NCBI RefSeq assembly: GCF_002156385.1
Contig: NZ_MVJM01000002.1
Coordinates: 372,001 to 436,000, forward strand
Reading direction: 5' to 3'
DNA: 64,000 nt
Origin: Halalkalibacter urbisdiaboli
GTDB lineage: Bacteria > Bacillota > Bacilli > Bacillales > Bacillaceae_D
Under the pieces are notes generated by a model. The model saw only the letters and a program-made list of their open reading frames with translations. It searched no databases and was not told where the DNA came from. Of the stretch, positions 55,911 to 64,000 are shown one piece after another (positions within the stretch are counted from its first letter, which is position 1; every line of letters starts with the position of its first letter). The position numbers and the translations under genes were made by a program.

Positions 55911-56576
55911 TTAAGCATTTGATGTTTTTTCAATCGGATGTGATTGAAAGAGCTTCGGTCTTCGTTTCCAATGTCGAACGATCATAAGACCTGCAAGGAT
56001 AGCATGCCCGACTCGGAACGAAAACATACAAGAAAGGTTTGTATAGGAGATAGTTCCTTGAAAATGTGGTGTAACAGCAACCTTTGGAAGTTGTTTCATT
56101 TTCATATAGTTTCCAATTACCCCAATAATCGAGCCTTTCAGCATCCATACAGTTCCAAGTAATTGTCCCGTATGGGCGGCATCACCAATTCCAAAACCAG
56201 ATTTCCAATTTAGCTCATGAACACTTATTCGACTTAAAAATCGCTTAATTATTTTATGTAACCCCGCAACATGCTGAAGGACTTCATTCATTTTACGTAA
56301 ATCTTTAAGAATGATATCCTTTGTTATCGACGCTATTTTCGATTTCTCCTGCCCTCCTATTTCCATTTCCTCATCGACAACAATTGATCTTGATTTGAAA
56401 TCAAATTTAATTAACGGGGCAGAGAAAGTATAGACTCGCATCTTCCATACTGATACTTTAATTTCAAGTAGATCATCATCGAATTTGTGTCGATAGTGAA
56501 CTTCAATTGTTATCTTGGCTATAAGGATGATTAAGAACAAGAGTATAATAACAGAAGCGACTATTAACCAAACCAT
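55911..56576 (-). CDS. ytfI: DUF2953 protein YtfI
   Basis: A 221-residue protein with one N-terminal membrane helix (MVWLIVASVIILLFLIILIA), then a beta-rich part (IEVHYRHKFDDDLLEIKV), a basic helical middle (LRKMNEVLQHVAGLHKIIKRFLSR), a family-typical GIGDAAHTGQLLGTVWMLKG, and a short hydrophobic segment near the C-terminus (RVGHAILAGLMIVRHWKRR). The function is unknown. It is paired with ytfJ and likely acts in sporulation. Confidence 0.85.
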   Translation of the reverse strand: MVWLIVASVIILLFLIILIAKITIEVHYRHKFDDDLLEIKVSVWKMRVYTFSAPLIKFDFKSRSIVVDEEMEIGGQEKSKIASITKDIILKDLRKMNEVLQHVAGLHKIIKRFLSRISVHELNWKSGFGIGDAAHTGQLLGTVWMLKGSIIGVIGNYMKMKQLPKVAVTPHFQGTISYTNLSCMFSFRVGHAILAGLMIVRHWKRRPKLFQSHPIEKTSNA

Positions 56577-56659
56577 TTACGTCTCCTTTAGTATTATCAT
56601 TTTTTAATTCAAGCATTCAACTTTAATTCCTTACTTACCTAGGATTCTCACCAAATGGA

Positions 56660-56700
56660 AAAAATAAACCTACCAAAGAAAAATTGGCAGGTTTATTTTT
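56660..56700 (-). terminator. Terminator after yteJ
   Basis: ATAAACCTGCCAA / TTGGTAGGTTTAT followed by TTTTT on the minus strand. Confidence 0.85.
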
Positions 56701-56709
56701 TGATTGATT

Positions 56710-57243
56710 TTATTTAGCTTCATGGATAACATATGATTCAGCAATCATATCATGTATTCCTTGCTTCTTCTCCGTAAATGCAACCGTTATATACAATAAA
56801 TAAAGAAGAGCAAAGGCTTGATGCAGAATACGTCCGACTGCTTCCCGAAATAATATTTGTTGCCAGCTTAATTTACTTCCGCTATAAGAGACTACCCTTA
56901 AACCGAACACCATCTTTCCGATTGTTTGACTGTAATATTTTGTCATAATCGCAAAATAAAGAAAAAACACGATAGCTGCTAACATCATCTCAAGAGATAG
57001 CGGACCGATTGATACATGCTGTGTTCCCGTTAACCGTAACAGAGGATAAACAAGGATCCCCTTTAAACTAAAGACAGCAATTAGATCAATTAGAAAAGCC
57101 CAAAATCTCATCCAGAAACCTGCAACTGGCATTGACAATTCTACTGCTTGATTGTCATATTGCTCATGCTTACAAGTCTCAATCCGCTCGATTCTTCCAC
57201 GCAGTTTTCCATTTACTATTCTAATCTTATTTGATTGTAGCAT
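56710..57243 (-). CDS. yteJ: RDD family membrane protein YteJ
   Basis: A 177-residue protein with a ~40-residue hydrophilic N-terminus and an RDD domain: MRFWAFLIDLIAVFSLKGIL (R and D typical of RDD), EMMLAAIVFFLYFAIMTKYY, then TIGKMVFGLRVVSYSGSKLSWQQILFREAVGR in parts, and a last helix (FALLYLLYITVAF). In B. subtilis the sppA-yteJ operon is induced by cell-envelope stress and YteJ restrains SppA. It starts 15 nt after sppA with AAGGAGG. Confidence 0.9.
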   Translation of the reverse strand: MLQSNKIRIVNGKLRGRIERIETCKHEQYDNQAVELSMPVAGFWMRFWAFLIDLIAVFSLKGILVYPLLRLTGTQHVSIGPLSLEMMLAAIVFFLYFAIMTKYYSQTIGKMVFGLRVVSYSGSKLSWQQILFREAVGRILHQAFALLYLLYITVAFTEKKQGIHDMIAESYVIHEAK

Positions 57244-57258
57244 AGTTGCCCCTCCTTT

Positions 57259-58254
57259 CTACTGTGTATATAAATACTTCAAAGTCGGTGCACGATGCTC
57301 TGATATTAGCTTTTGAAGATTCATTAATTCATGATCCGATGAAAAAATGCGCTGAACAGACATTGCAAATAAACTGTTTAAACCTAAATTAGATTCAAAT
57401 CGAACGACATTATAATCACCGACATGCTCCTTCATTAGTTCAATCGTATCATCAAGATTCCCCAACTCATCCACTAAGTTTAGCTCTTTTGCTTGTAAGC
57501 CACTATAAATTCGTCCATCAGCTAATCGTCTTACTTCTTGCTCTGACATTTGTCTTCCTTCAGCAATAATTCGAACAAATTCCTCATAGGATTCATCAAT
57601 TAAGGACTGTAGAATTGCCCGCTCCCCCTCTGTCATTTCACGAGTAGGGGACATCATGTCTTTATAGGGACCACTTTTAATCGTATCAAACTTAACCCCA
57701 TATTTTTCTGCGAGTTCCGCTACATTAATCGATTCCATAATGACACCTAAAGAACCTGTAATCGTCTGTGGCGTCGCAACAATTTTATCGGCGGGTGCTG
57801 ATATGTAATATCCTCCAGAAGCTGCGAGACTCCCCATTGAAACAAAAATTGGTTTTTCATATTCTTTTTTTGCCTCGATAATTTTATCATATATTTCAGC
57901 GCTCTCTACAACCCCACCTCCAGGAGTATTTACACGAATAATAATGCCTTCAACTGAAGCATCTTGAGCGACGTGATCGAGTTGGGATAGAAACAACCTA
58001 TGTCGATAGCCTTCTGTTTCAAAAAAGCTTGGGTTATCACCAGTATCTTGAATCGTACCGTTTATTTCTAACAGAGCGATTTTCCCTGTTAATTCATCTC
58101 CGTATTCTACTATATGTTCTGTCCATTCATGCTCTCCTGCCCCAAAAACTGACTCAAAATTTGAAGAAATCACAACAGATGCGGCATTAAATGCAACTGA
58201 AGCGACTACTAACATTGCAGCTGCAATTAAAGCCAACCAACGTTTTCGACTCAT
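57259..58254 (-). CDS. sppA: Signal peptide peptidase SppA
   Basis: A membrane-anchored serine protease degrading signal peptide remnants; also tied to lantibiotic resistance in B. subtilis. An N-terminal helix (WLALIAAAMLVVASVAFNAA) is followed by the S49 protease domain: IIRVNTPGGGVVESAEIYDKI, the nucleophile Ser in GSLAASGGYYISAPAD, and the general-base Lys in TIKSGPYKDMMSPTR. Length is 331 residues. It is the first gene of sppA-yteJ. No sigma-W motif is seen upstream, unlike what is known for B. subtilis. Confidence 0.95.
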   Translation of the reverse strand: MSRKRWLALIAAAMLVVASVAFNAASVVISSNFESVFGAGEHEWTEHIVEYGDELTGKIALLEINGTIQDTGDNPSFFETEGYRHRLFLSQLDHVAQDASVEGIIIRVNTPGGGVVESAEIYDKIIEAKKEYEKPIFVSMGSLAASGGYYISAPADKIVATPQTITGSLGVIMESINVAELAEKYGVKFDTIKSGPYKDMMSPTREMTEGERAILQSLIDESYEEFVRIIAEGRQMSEQEVRRLADGRIYSGLQAKELNLVDELGNLDDTIELMKEHVGDYNVVRFESNLGLNSLFAMSVQRIFSSDHELMNLQKLISEHRAPTLKYLYTQ

Positions 58255-58361
58255 TTATTAATCCTCCTCATTTTTGACTGGTTTTTATTTCTAAACAAGG
58301 GTTATGATAACATAGATAATAATTAAAAAGATATGAAATATTGGTTGAAAGGATGAACGTC

Positions 58362-59159
58362 ATGCCGCATCGAAAGAATATCTATCTTTTTTATAAGCAA
58401 ACGCCTGAAATGGAGCAACATGTACAACCTCTACAAACTTTTTTAAAAGAAAATGGATTTCATATCGTAACGGATCTTGAACAAGCTCATATTATCGCAA
58501 GTATTGGTGGAGACAATGCTTTTTTACAGGCAACAAGAAAGACAGGGTTTCGTGATGATTGCTTATACATTGGCATTAGCACAGAGGGTCTTGGTTTTTA
58601 CACTGACTTTACGACAAAGGAAGCTGAACACATGCTTCACGCTGTCAACAATGAGCAGGTTGAAGTGAGAAGGTATCCTATTATTGAAGTATCTATTGAT
58701 GAAGAACCGCCTTTCTATTGTTTGAATGAATGCTCCATTCGTTCAAATGTCATAAAGACCTTCGTCATTGACGTCCTTATCGATGATTTCCCTTTTGAAA
58801 CTTTTCGCGGCGATGGTATGATCGTTTCAACTCCGACCGGGAGCACAGCGTATAATAAATCTGTTCGTGGTGCTGTCGTTGACCCTTTACTCCCGTCCAT
58901 GCAAGTTAGTGAAATCGCTTCTTTAAACAACAATGAATACCGAACATTAGGCACATCCTTTTTATTAAGCAGTCAGCGCACGTTAACATTGAAAGTTGTT
59001 CAAGACGGAAATGACCATCCGATTATTGGAGTTGATAATGAAGCACTCAGCATTCGACACGCTGAAAAAGTAGACATTAAAATATCAGAACGACAAATTA
59101 AAGTGTTAAAATTAAAACATAATTCTTTTTGGCAAAAGGTCCAGAGGAAATTCCTATAG
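58362..59159 (+). CDS. nadK2: NAD kinase 2
   Basis: Makes NADP from NAD. The 265-residue protein follows B. subtilis NadF/YtdI along its length: IIASIGGDNAFLQATRKTGFRDD in parts, YIGISTEGLGFYTDF, EVSIRS-like CSIRSNVIKTFVIDVLIDDFPFE, GDGMIVSTPTGSTAYNKS and HPIIGVDNEAL. The usual GGDG signature reads GGDN here. ATG 58362 is 8 nt after AAAGGA; earlier in-frame starts lack this. It is divergent from sppA, as in B. subtilis. Confidence 0.93.
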   Translation: MPHRKNIYLFYKQTPEMEQHVQPLQTFLKENGFHIVTDLEQAHIIASIGGDNAFLQATRKTGFRDDCLYIGISTEGLGFYTDFTTKEAEHMLHAVNNEQVEVRRYPIIEVSIDEEPPFYCLNECSIRSNVIKTFVIDVLIDDFPFETFRGDGMIVSTPTGSTAYNKSVRGAVVDPLLPSMQVSEIASLNNNEYRTLGTSFLLSSQRTLTLKVVQDGNDHPIIGVDNEALSIRHAEKVDIKISERQIKVLKLKHNSFWQKVQRKFL

Positions 59160-59171
59160 ATGGCGCTCGCA

Positions 59172-59217
59172 AAGGTTGTTCCAATAGGCAAAACCGAGCC
59201 TTCTGGGACAGCCTTTT
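59172..59217. terminator. Hairpin between convergent nadK2 and the amidohydrolase gene
   Basis: GGTTGTTCCAATAGGC pairs with GCCTTCTGGGACAGCC, with a T tail on the plus strand. Sequence resembles the hairpin at 41751-41793. Confidence 0.65.
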
Positions 59218-59221
59218 CATA

Positions 59222-60811
59222 CTATCTTTGGTACATAACCGTATTATCTACAACAGTCATAAGCACATTTGTCTGTAAAATCTCCTCCGGCTCAAGCACA
59301 AATAAATTTTTATCCAGTATTGTAAAATCTGCTACAAAACCGCTGGATATTTTCCCCCTTTGACTTTCTTTATTAATGGCAGTCGCACTTCCACTTGTAA
59401 ACAGTTGAACTGCTTCAAATGGTGTCAGCTTTTGTTCAGGTAAATATCCAGGATGCCTCTCCCCGGGCTTGGTTCTTGTAACAGCTGCATGAATTCCAAG
59501 TAGGGGATCTACTGGTTCAATAGGGGCATCCGAACCACCAGCACAATGTATACCCTCTTGAAGTAAGGTTTTCCATGCAAAAGAGTATTTTAATCGCTCT
59601 TCTCCTAACCGTTCTTGAACCCAAGGAAAATCAGAAGCGACAAACCGAGGCTGTATATCTAAAATAACAGGAAGCTTTTTTAGTCGCCGTAATAAATCCG
59701 GTCGAATCACTTGAACATGGATCAATCTGTCTCTTCCTTTGTTGGCTGGAAAGCCTTCAATGGCTCTTAACGCCATATCTAAAGCAGCGTCTCCGATTGT
59801 ATGGATCGCCACATTCATGTTTAATTGCCGTGCCTTTTCAACAAGGTTCATTAGTTGTTCTTCTGAATGCATCGCTACTCCTGATGTACTCGGATCATCT
59901 GCATATGGCGTACTTAACCACGCTGTTCGCCCCCCTAATGCCCCATCTGCAAAAATCTTCATCGCCCCAAGCTCAATAAAAGGGGTTACTTCTCCCTCCA
60001 TGTATCCTTCTTTCACCATCTCATTAGATGCCTCATGATGAACTAGTAAATGGGCTCGAAACTTCCGCTTATCGCCATCAATAACAGAGGTGAAACTAGT
60101 TAACGTTTGTTTAAATCCGTTATAATAATGTAAATCCTCTGTGTGACCACCAACAAGTCCAAGTCGAAGCATATCGTCAACTGCTTTCTGTAGAGCAATT
60201 GTGACATAATCGTTTGTGACACTTGGAATGGATGATTTAACTAGATCCATTGCCGCGTCAAGCAAATAGCCAGTGGGCTCCCCCTTTAAGTCACGAACGA
60301 TTAATCCACCTTCTGGATTAGGAGTATCCTTCGTAATACCTGCTAATTTTAATGCTGCACTATTCACTAATGCTGCATGGCGGCAGATTCTTGTTAGAAA
60401 CATCGGCTGATTTGGAGCAATCTCATCAAGCTCATCGCGGTGAAATATTTTTCGATCAATAAAGTTATTTTCATTCCAGCCTTCACCTAGTACCCATTCA
60501 TCATTTGAAAGAGATTTAACTTTTCCCTTTAAAAGTTGTCGCATGTTTTCAGAGGATGTTGTCTCTGATAAGTCTAATTGAATAAGTTTCTCACCATGGC
60601 CAACCATATGTAAATGACTATCTACAAAACCAGGATAAACAAAAGCCCCTTGTAGATCATATTCTTCAGTTATCTTATTCTGATATGTATCGGATAAGTT
60701 TTCTTTTTTTCCAGTTGCTTTAATAATTCCATCTTCAACATAAACCGCATCAATCTTCTCGTTTTCCCGTTCCATCGTGAAAAATGTTCCATTCCACCAA
60801 AGAGTGCCCAT
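59222..60811 (-). CDS. Amidohydrolase family 3 protein (YtcJ-like)
   Basis: A 529-residue metal-dependent hydrolase. The metal motif VDSHLHM follows an N-terminal beta-sandwich ([22 protein letters not shown]). The bridging position lies in [20 protein letters not shown]; further His ligands in [14 protein letters not shown] and LIHVQ, and Asp in [16 protein letters not shown]. It belongs to the family-3 group with YtcJ of B. subtilis, annotated from N-substituted formamide deformylase relatives. The real substrate is unknown. It is located where B. subtilis has ytcJ-region genes. Confidence 0.88.
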   Translation of the reverse strand: MGTLWWNGTFFTMERENEKIDAVYVEDGIIKATGKKENLSDTYQNKITEEYDLQGAFVYPGFVDSHLHMVGHGEKLIQLDLSETTSSENMRQLLKGKVKSLSNDEWVLGEGWNENNFIDRKIFHRDELDEIAPNQPMFLTRICRHAALVNSAALKLAGITKDTPNPEGGLIVRDLKGEPTGYLLDAAMDLVKSSIPSVTNDYVTIALQKAVDDMLRLGLVGGHTEDLHYYNGFKQTLTSFTSVIDGDKRKFRAHLLVHHEASNEMVKEGYMEGEVTPFIELGAMKIFADGALGGRTAWLSTPYADDPSTSGVAMHSEEQLMNLVEKARQLNMNVAIHTIGDAALDMALRAIEGFPANKGRDRLIHVQVIRPDLLRRLKKLPVILDIQPRFVASDFPWVQERLGEERLKYSFAWKTLLQEGIHCAGGSDAPIEPVDPLLGIHAAVTRTKPGERHPGYLPEQKLTPFEAVQLFTSGSATAINKESQRGKISSGFVADFTILDKNLFVLEPEEILQTNVLMTVVDNTVMYQR

Positions 60812-60917
60812 ACTCTTTACCCCTCACTCTCTTTTCTTGATTACGAACTATTTTATCAAAGAAAAGACGTTATTGGAAAATAGACCCTTTCACTTCTATT
60901 TTTGAGCTTAATAACTT

Positions 60918-60946
60918 GAAAAAGGAGGACGGGTAAACCGTCCTCC
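60918..60946 (-). terminator. Terminator after the SASP gene
   Basis: GGAGGACGG / CCGTCCTCC followed by TTTTTC on the minus strand. Confidence 0.88.
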
Positions 60947-60962
60947 CTGCCATAATATAAAA

Positions 60963-61172
60963 TTATTGTTGTTGGAAACCGCTAAGTTGTTGTTGAGCAG
61001 TTTGAACTAGACGTTTAGTGATTTCACCACCGACAGACCCGTTAGCACGAGAAGTAGCATCAGCACCAAGTTGAACACCAAACTCTTGAGCGATCTCAAC
61101 TTTCATTTGATCTAACGCTTGCTGTACGCCAGGTACTAGCAGTTGGTTGCTGTTGTTATTGTTGCTTGGCAT
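60963..61172 (-). CDS. sspA: Alpha/beta-type small acid-soluble spore protein
   Basis: A DNA-saturating spore protein of 69 residues. It has [20 protein letters not shown], the germination protease site (E-I-A-x-E-F-G), and the second conserved part [23 protein letters not shown] 61172 is 8 nt after AGGAGG; the earlier start has none. Which of the several alpha/beta paralogues it is cannot be told from sequence; sspA is chosen by its place beside thiI. A sigma-G-like -10 lies upstream. Confidence 0.95.
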   Translation of the reverse strand: MPSNNNNSNQLLVPGVQQALDQMKVEIAQEFGVQLGADATSRANGSVGGEITKRLVQTAQQQLSGFQQQ

Positions 61173-61196
61173 GTGTCTCACCTCCTTCTGTACTTA

Positions 61197-61225
61197 TAGA
61201 ATGACTCGGGAGGCAAAAAAACATG
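61197..61225 (-). promoter_or_regulatory. Sigma-G-like promoter of the SASP gene
   Basis: CATTCTA (61203-61197) fits the forespore -10 CATNNTA. ACATG lies 18 nt upstream of it and is only a partial match to the usual -35 (GMATR). The start codon is ~25 nt downstream. Confidence 0.45.
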
Positions 61226-61272
61226 TAAAAAGAAAACTGGTAATTGTTGAGATTACTTTAGAAATGTAATAC

Positions 61273-62475
61273 TTAGAACAATTCGTCGAGTTTATTTTGT
61301 TTTGATTCATTTGTGATTAGGACCGTTTCAGTACGAGAGACAGCATCATTAATATAATGCTCTACCTGTAAATATTGTTCATATTTGTTGGCCTTTTCTC
61401 GCTTTGGTCTTGTTTTAGAATCCGTCGGTAAGAAGATTGTACAACAGTCTTCATATGGTAATATTGATGTTTCATACGTATCAATTTGTTTTGCGATTTC
61501 AATCACTTCAAGCTTATCCATTGTAACTAATGGCCGAATAATTGGCAAATTCGTTACTTCATTAATCGTATGCATACTATGCAGCGTTTGACTTGCTACT
61601 TGTCCAAGACTTTCTCCTGTTGCAATGGCTAAAATGCCTCTCTCCTGTGCAATACGTTCACTAATTCGAAGCATCATTCGACGCATTAATGTCATTTGAT
61701 AATTACTTGGAGCTTCTTTATGCAAATGCTGCTGGATATCTGTAAACGGAACAAGATGAAGCTTAATTGTACAACCAAACTTTGTTAGTGTTTTCGCTAA
61801 ATCAATCACCTTTTGCTTAGCTCGCTCATTTGTATACGGTGGACTATGGAAATGGATTGCTTCGATTTTCGCACCACGTTTCATCGTCAAATATCCTGCA
61901 ACAGGACTATCAATCCCACCTGATAACATTAAGAGCACCTTGCCACTCGTTCCAACAGGAAGCCCCCCTGCACCAGCATATGTACCTGATGTGATATAAG
62001 TAGCTGTTTCACGAACTTCTACACGAATATCTAAATCTGGATTATGAACGTCGACTGTAATATCTTCAGTATTTGATAGAACATATCCCCCAATAAGATG
62101 ATTTAGTTTCTGTGAATCAATCGGAAAAGGTTTATAGGCACGTTTTGTTGAAATTTTAAAGGTTCGAACTTTGGCTTCATGGGACTTTAAAACTTCTAAA
62201 GCTCCACGTTTCATATCATCCACATCGTTTTCGACTTTTAATGCAAGGCTAAAAGAGTGTATTCCAAAGATTGATTTTATCTTTGCTACAACAGGTTCGT
62301 GAGCTTGTCCATTAAGCTCGACTACAATTCGCCCATATGTTCTTTTATAAGACAATAGCGGAAATCCTTTTAATGTCATTTTCATATTTTGCAGTAATTG
62401 CTTCTCAAAATAAGAACGGTTTTTCCCTTTTAATGCTAGCTCACCAAAGCGAACTAAAATATGATTATATTTCAT
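61273..62475 (-). CDS. thiI: tRNA 4-thiouridine synthetase ThiI
   Basis: Adds sulfur to U8 of tRNA. The N-terminal ferredoxin-like and THUMP domains ([40 protein letters not shown]) precede the PP-loop ATPase ([21 protein letters not shown]). [16 protein letters not shown] and [17 protein letters not shown] follow. There is no C-terminal rhodanese domain, as usual in Bacillus, where a dedicated cysteine desulfurase supplies sulfur. That partner gene is 27 nt upstream. Confidence 0.98.
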   Translation of the reverse strand: MKYNHILVRFGELALKGKNRSYFEKQLLQNMKMTLKGFPLLSYKRTYGRIVVELNGQAHEPVVAKIKSIFGIHSFSLALKVENDVDDMKRGALEVLKSHEAKVRTFKISTKRAYKPFPIDSQKLNHLIGGYVLSNTEDITVDVHNPDLDIRVEVRETATYITSGTYAGAGGLPVGTSGKVLLMLSGGIDSPVAGYLTMKRGAKIEAIHFHSPPYTNERAKQKVIDLAKTLTKFGCTIKLHLVPFTDIQQHLHKEAPSNYQMTLMRRMMLRISERIAQERGILAIATGESLGQVASQTLHSMHTINEVTNLPIIRPLVTMDKLEVIEIAKQIDTYETSILPYEDCCTIFLPTDSKTRPKREKANKYEQYLQVEHYINDAVSRTETVLITNESKQNKLDELF

Positions 62476-62502
62476 TTCTTTACCTCCATTAAACTTCGAG
62501 GG

Positions 62503-63648
62503 TTAACCTTTAATACGGGTCACACCAAGAATTAATTGCTTTAACTCTTTAAGGAATATGTCGATTTCTTCCTCTGTATTTTGAAAAGATAAGCTTATCC
62601 GAATTGCACTACTTGCGCGTTCTTCATTAAGACCCATCGCTAATAATACACGGCTTGGTTCAGCTAATTTGGAAGAACAAGCAGATTTTGTAGATACGTA
62701 TATATTTTTAGCTGCAAATGATTGGATTATCACTTCTGGCTTTGTGTTAGGAATAGAAAAGTTGACAATATGATACGCGGCATCTGTTTTCGGACTATTT
62801 ATTTCAACATCTTCCATCTTTTCAAGTCCATGCACGAGCTGGCTATGCAAGCGAGTAAGGCAAGCCTTTCCTTGCTTTGACTGTTCCATTTCTATACGAT
62901 ATGCTTTAGCCATAGCTACAGCACCGGCAACATTTTCTGTTCCTGCCCTTAGCTTTTGCTCTTGAACGCCACCATGAAGAAGTGGGAACAAACGAACCCC
63001 TTCCTTTACATATAAGAGACCAGTCCCTTTCATGCCATGAAATTTATGGGCTGACAGTGTACACAAATCAATATTTGCCTTTTTTATAGGCAGTGGAACC
63101 TTTGTTGCACCTTGAACATGATCAACATGAAAGCGAACATGCGGATAGCGACGTAACACTTCTCCTACTTCTTCAATAGGCTGTATCACACCTGTCTCAT
63201 TATTTACATGGATGATTGAAACTAAAATCGTATCCGGAACTATCGCATTCTCTAAGTCTGAAACAGAAATTTCCCCATTCTGATCAACTGGTAAATAAGT
63301 AACTTGATATCCAAGTGATTCTAATTCTTTAAACGTCTCATATGCAGAAGCATGCTCCACTTCCGTTGTAATCAAGTGCTTCCCTCTATTTCTCCTTGCA
63401 ACAGCAGTACCTTTAATTGCGAGATTATTCCCTTCCGTTCCACCTGATGTAAAGATGACTTCCTTTGGCTTTACCTCAAGATACTCCGCCATCATTTGAC
63501 GAGCCTTCGTTAACAACGCTTCAGATTCCATACCTAACGTATGCAATGACGAAGGATTACCGAAATATTGAGAAGAGACTTTCATATAGGTCTCTAACAC
63601 TTCTGGATGAGGCTGTGTCGTTGCACTATTATCAAGATATATCATCAT
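62503..63648 (-). CDS. Cysteine desulfurase (ThiI partner)
   Basis: A PLP-dependent enzyme of 381 residues, IscS/NifS type. MIYLDNSATTQPHPEV at the start, FTSGGTEGNNLAIKG, TTEVEHASAYETF, PLP-binding Lys in LSAHKFHGMKGTGLLYV, and the persulfide Cys in KSACSSKLAEPSRVLLAMG. The short active-site loop fits the group I enzymes. It forms an operon with thiI, like nifZ-thiI of B. subtilis, and probably donates sulfur for tRNA thiolation. AAGGAG precedes tandem ATGs. Confidence 0.95.
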   Translation of the reverse strand: MMIYLDNSATTQPHPEVLETYMKVSSQYFGNPSSLHTLGMESEALLTKARQMMAEYLEVKPKEVIFTSGGTEGNNLAIKGTAVARRNRGKHLITTEVEHASAYETFKELESLGYQVTYLPVDQNGEISVSDLENAIVPDTILVSIIHVNNETGVIQPIEEVGEVLRRYPHVRFHVDHVQGATKVPLPIKKANIDLCTLSAHKFHGMKGTGLLYVKEGVRLFPLLHGGVQEQKLRAGTENVAGAVAMAKAYRIEMEQSKQGKACLTRLHSQLVHGLEKMEDVEINSPKTDAAYHIVNFSIPNTKPEVIIQSFAAKNIYVSTKSACSSKLAEPSRVLLAMGLNEERASSAIRISLSFQNTEEEIDIFLKELKQLILGVTRIKG

Positions 63649-63858
63649 AAATAGCTCCTTTGTTTCTCATCTTCTACGCATTTATCTATGTTAGCACAAA
63701 ATAATGAATATACAATAATAAATACCGTAGAGCGTTATAGCCACCCTTCTTTTTACGTTCTCTACAAGCACTCTTCTTGTTGGGGAGGCGTAGTGCACGA
63801 CAACCTTGCTCTTTTCTACATTCACCTGTATTCCTATCATACCTAGTTTTTCTCATAT

Positions 63859-63900
63859 AAAAAAAGATACCTTACAGGTCCAAAACCTTCAGGTATCTTT
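63859..63900 (-). terminator. Terminator after ezrA
   Basis: AAGATACCT / AGGTATCTT followed by TTTTT on the minus strand, shortly after the stop codon of the right-edge gene. Between it and iscS (63649-63858) I see no gene. Confidence 0.8.
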
Positions 63901-63904
63901 ATCG

Positions 63905-64000
63905 CTATGAAATCATCTGTGTCGATACTCGTTCTACAATATTGTCCTCATACGGTTCAACTGCACGAGCCGCACATTCAATTGCTTCATCATATTCATA
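63905..64000 (-). CDS. ezrA: Septation ring regulator EzrA, C-terminal end (partial)
   Basis: The last 31 codons of a minus-strand gene that enters from the right edge, ending at TAG 63905. The visible sequence YEYDEAIECAARAVEPYEDN then IVERVSTQMIS resembles the C-terminus of EzrA, which inhibits FtsZ ring formation at the poles. B. subtilis has ezrA near this iscS gene. The assignment rests on short sequence plus position. Confidence 0.6.
   Translation of the reverse strand, partial: YEYDEAIECAARAVEPYEDNIVERVSTQMIS

Noticed and set aside
58255-58361. Sigma-W promoter for sppA-yteJ, as known in B. subtilis
   Set aside because: No TGAAAC/CGTA pair is visible between sppA and nadK2.

Overview
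This window looks like core chromosome of a low-GC, spore-forming Bacillaceae. Most genes lie on the minus strand in nearly the order I recall for the ytx/yt* region of Bacillus subtilis: ezrA, iscS, thiI, sspA, sppA, ytfIJ, tpx, ytxK, ackA, argGH, ytoI, nrnA, ytrHI, dnaE, ytsJ, accDA, pfkA, pyk, ytvI, citZ, icd, mdh, phoPR, polA, mutM, ytaF, coaE, gapB, speD, nrdR, dnaBI, ytxC, thrS, infC, rpmI, rplT. HflKC and MqnC, which I recall as absent from B. subtilis 168, suggest a relative of the alkaliphilic Bacillus/Alkalihalobacillus group. That placement is an inference. I see no tRNA, rRNA, insertion sequence, prophage or CRISPR array.

Layout, left to right. 1-5.5 kb: an unrecognised partial gene, ysdA, the translation operon infC-rpmI-rplT with an L20-type leader attenuator, thrS with a Thr T-box, and ytxC. 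5.5-14.7 kb: mqnC, primosome genes dnaB-dnaI, nrdR, speD, gapB with two CcpN-like boxes, coaE, ytaF and mutM. 14.7-26.7 kb: polA, hflKC, phoPR, and the TCA genes mdh-icd-citZ. 27-39 kb: ytvI, fxsA, glycolysis (pyk, pfkA), fatty acid entry (accDA) with a GntR regulator and malic enzyme, then dnaE. 39-46 kb: sporulation genes ytrHI, nrnA, ytoI, ytkL, a YitT protein and ytkK. 46-54 kb: argGH, a small unknown gene, an EcsC/YhaM-like pair, ackA and ytxK. 54-64 kb: tpx, ytfIJ, yteJ-sppA, nadK2, an amidohydrolase, a SASP gene, thiI-iscS and the 3' end of ezrA.

The genes join central carbon flow (gapB, pfkA, pyk, ytsJ, accDA, citZ-icd-mdh, ackA) with replication (dnaE, polA, dnaB, dnaI), translation, and a scattered sporulation set (ytxC, ytaF, ytvI, ytrHI, ytfJ, sspA).

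I did not find a clearly new multi-gene system. The most interesting signals are regulatory or are lineage-specific insertions into the conserved order. They are: a TGGT-N3-ACCA operator just downstream of the ytsJ promoter, matched to a GntR/FadR regulator in the same operon; hflKC inserted between phoR and polA behind a sigma-W-like promoter; large inverted repeats overlapping the citZ and ytoI promoters; CcpN-like boxes at gapB; a YhaM-like HD protein that seems to lack metal ligands; and an NAD kinase with an altered GGDG motif. Family and gene-order comparisons are from memory, because no database search was possible.
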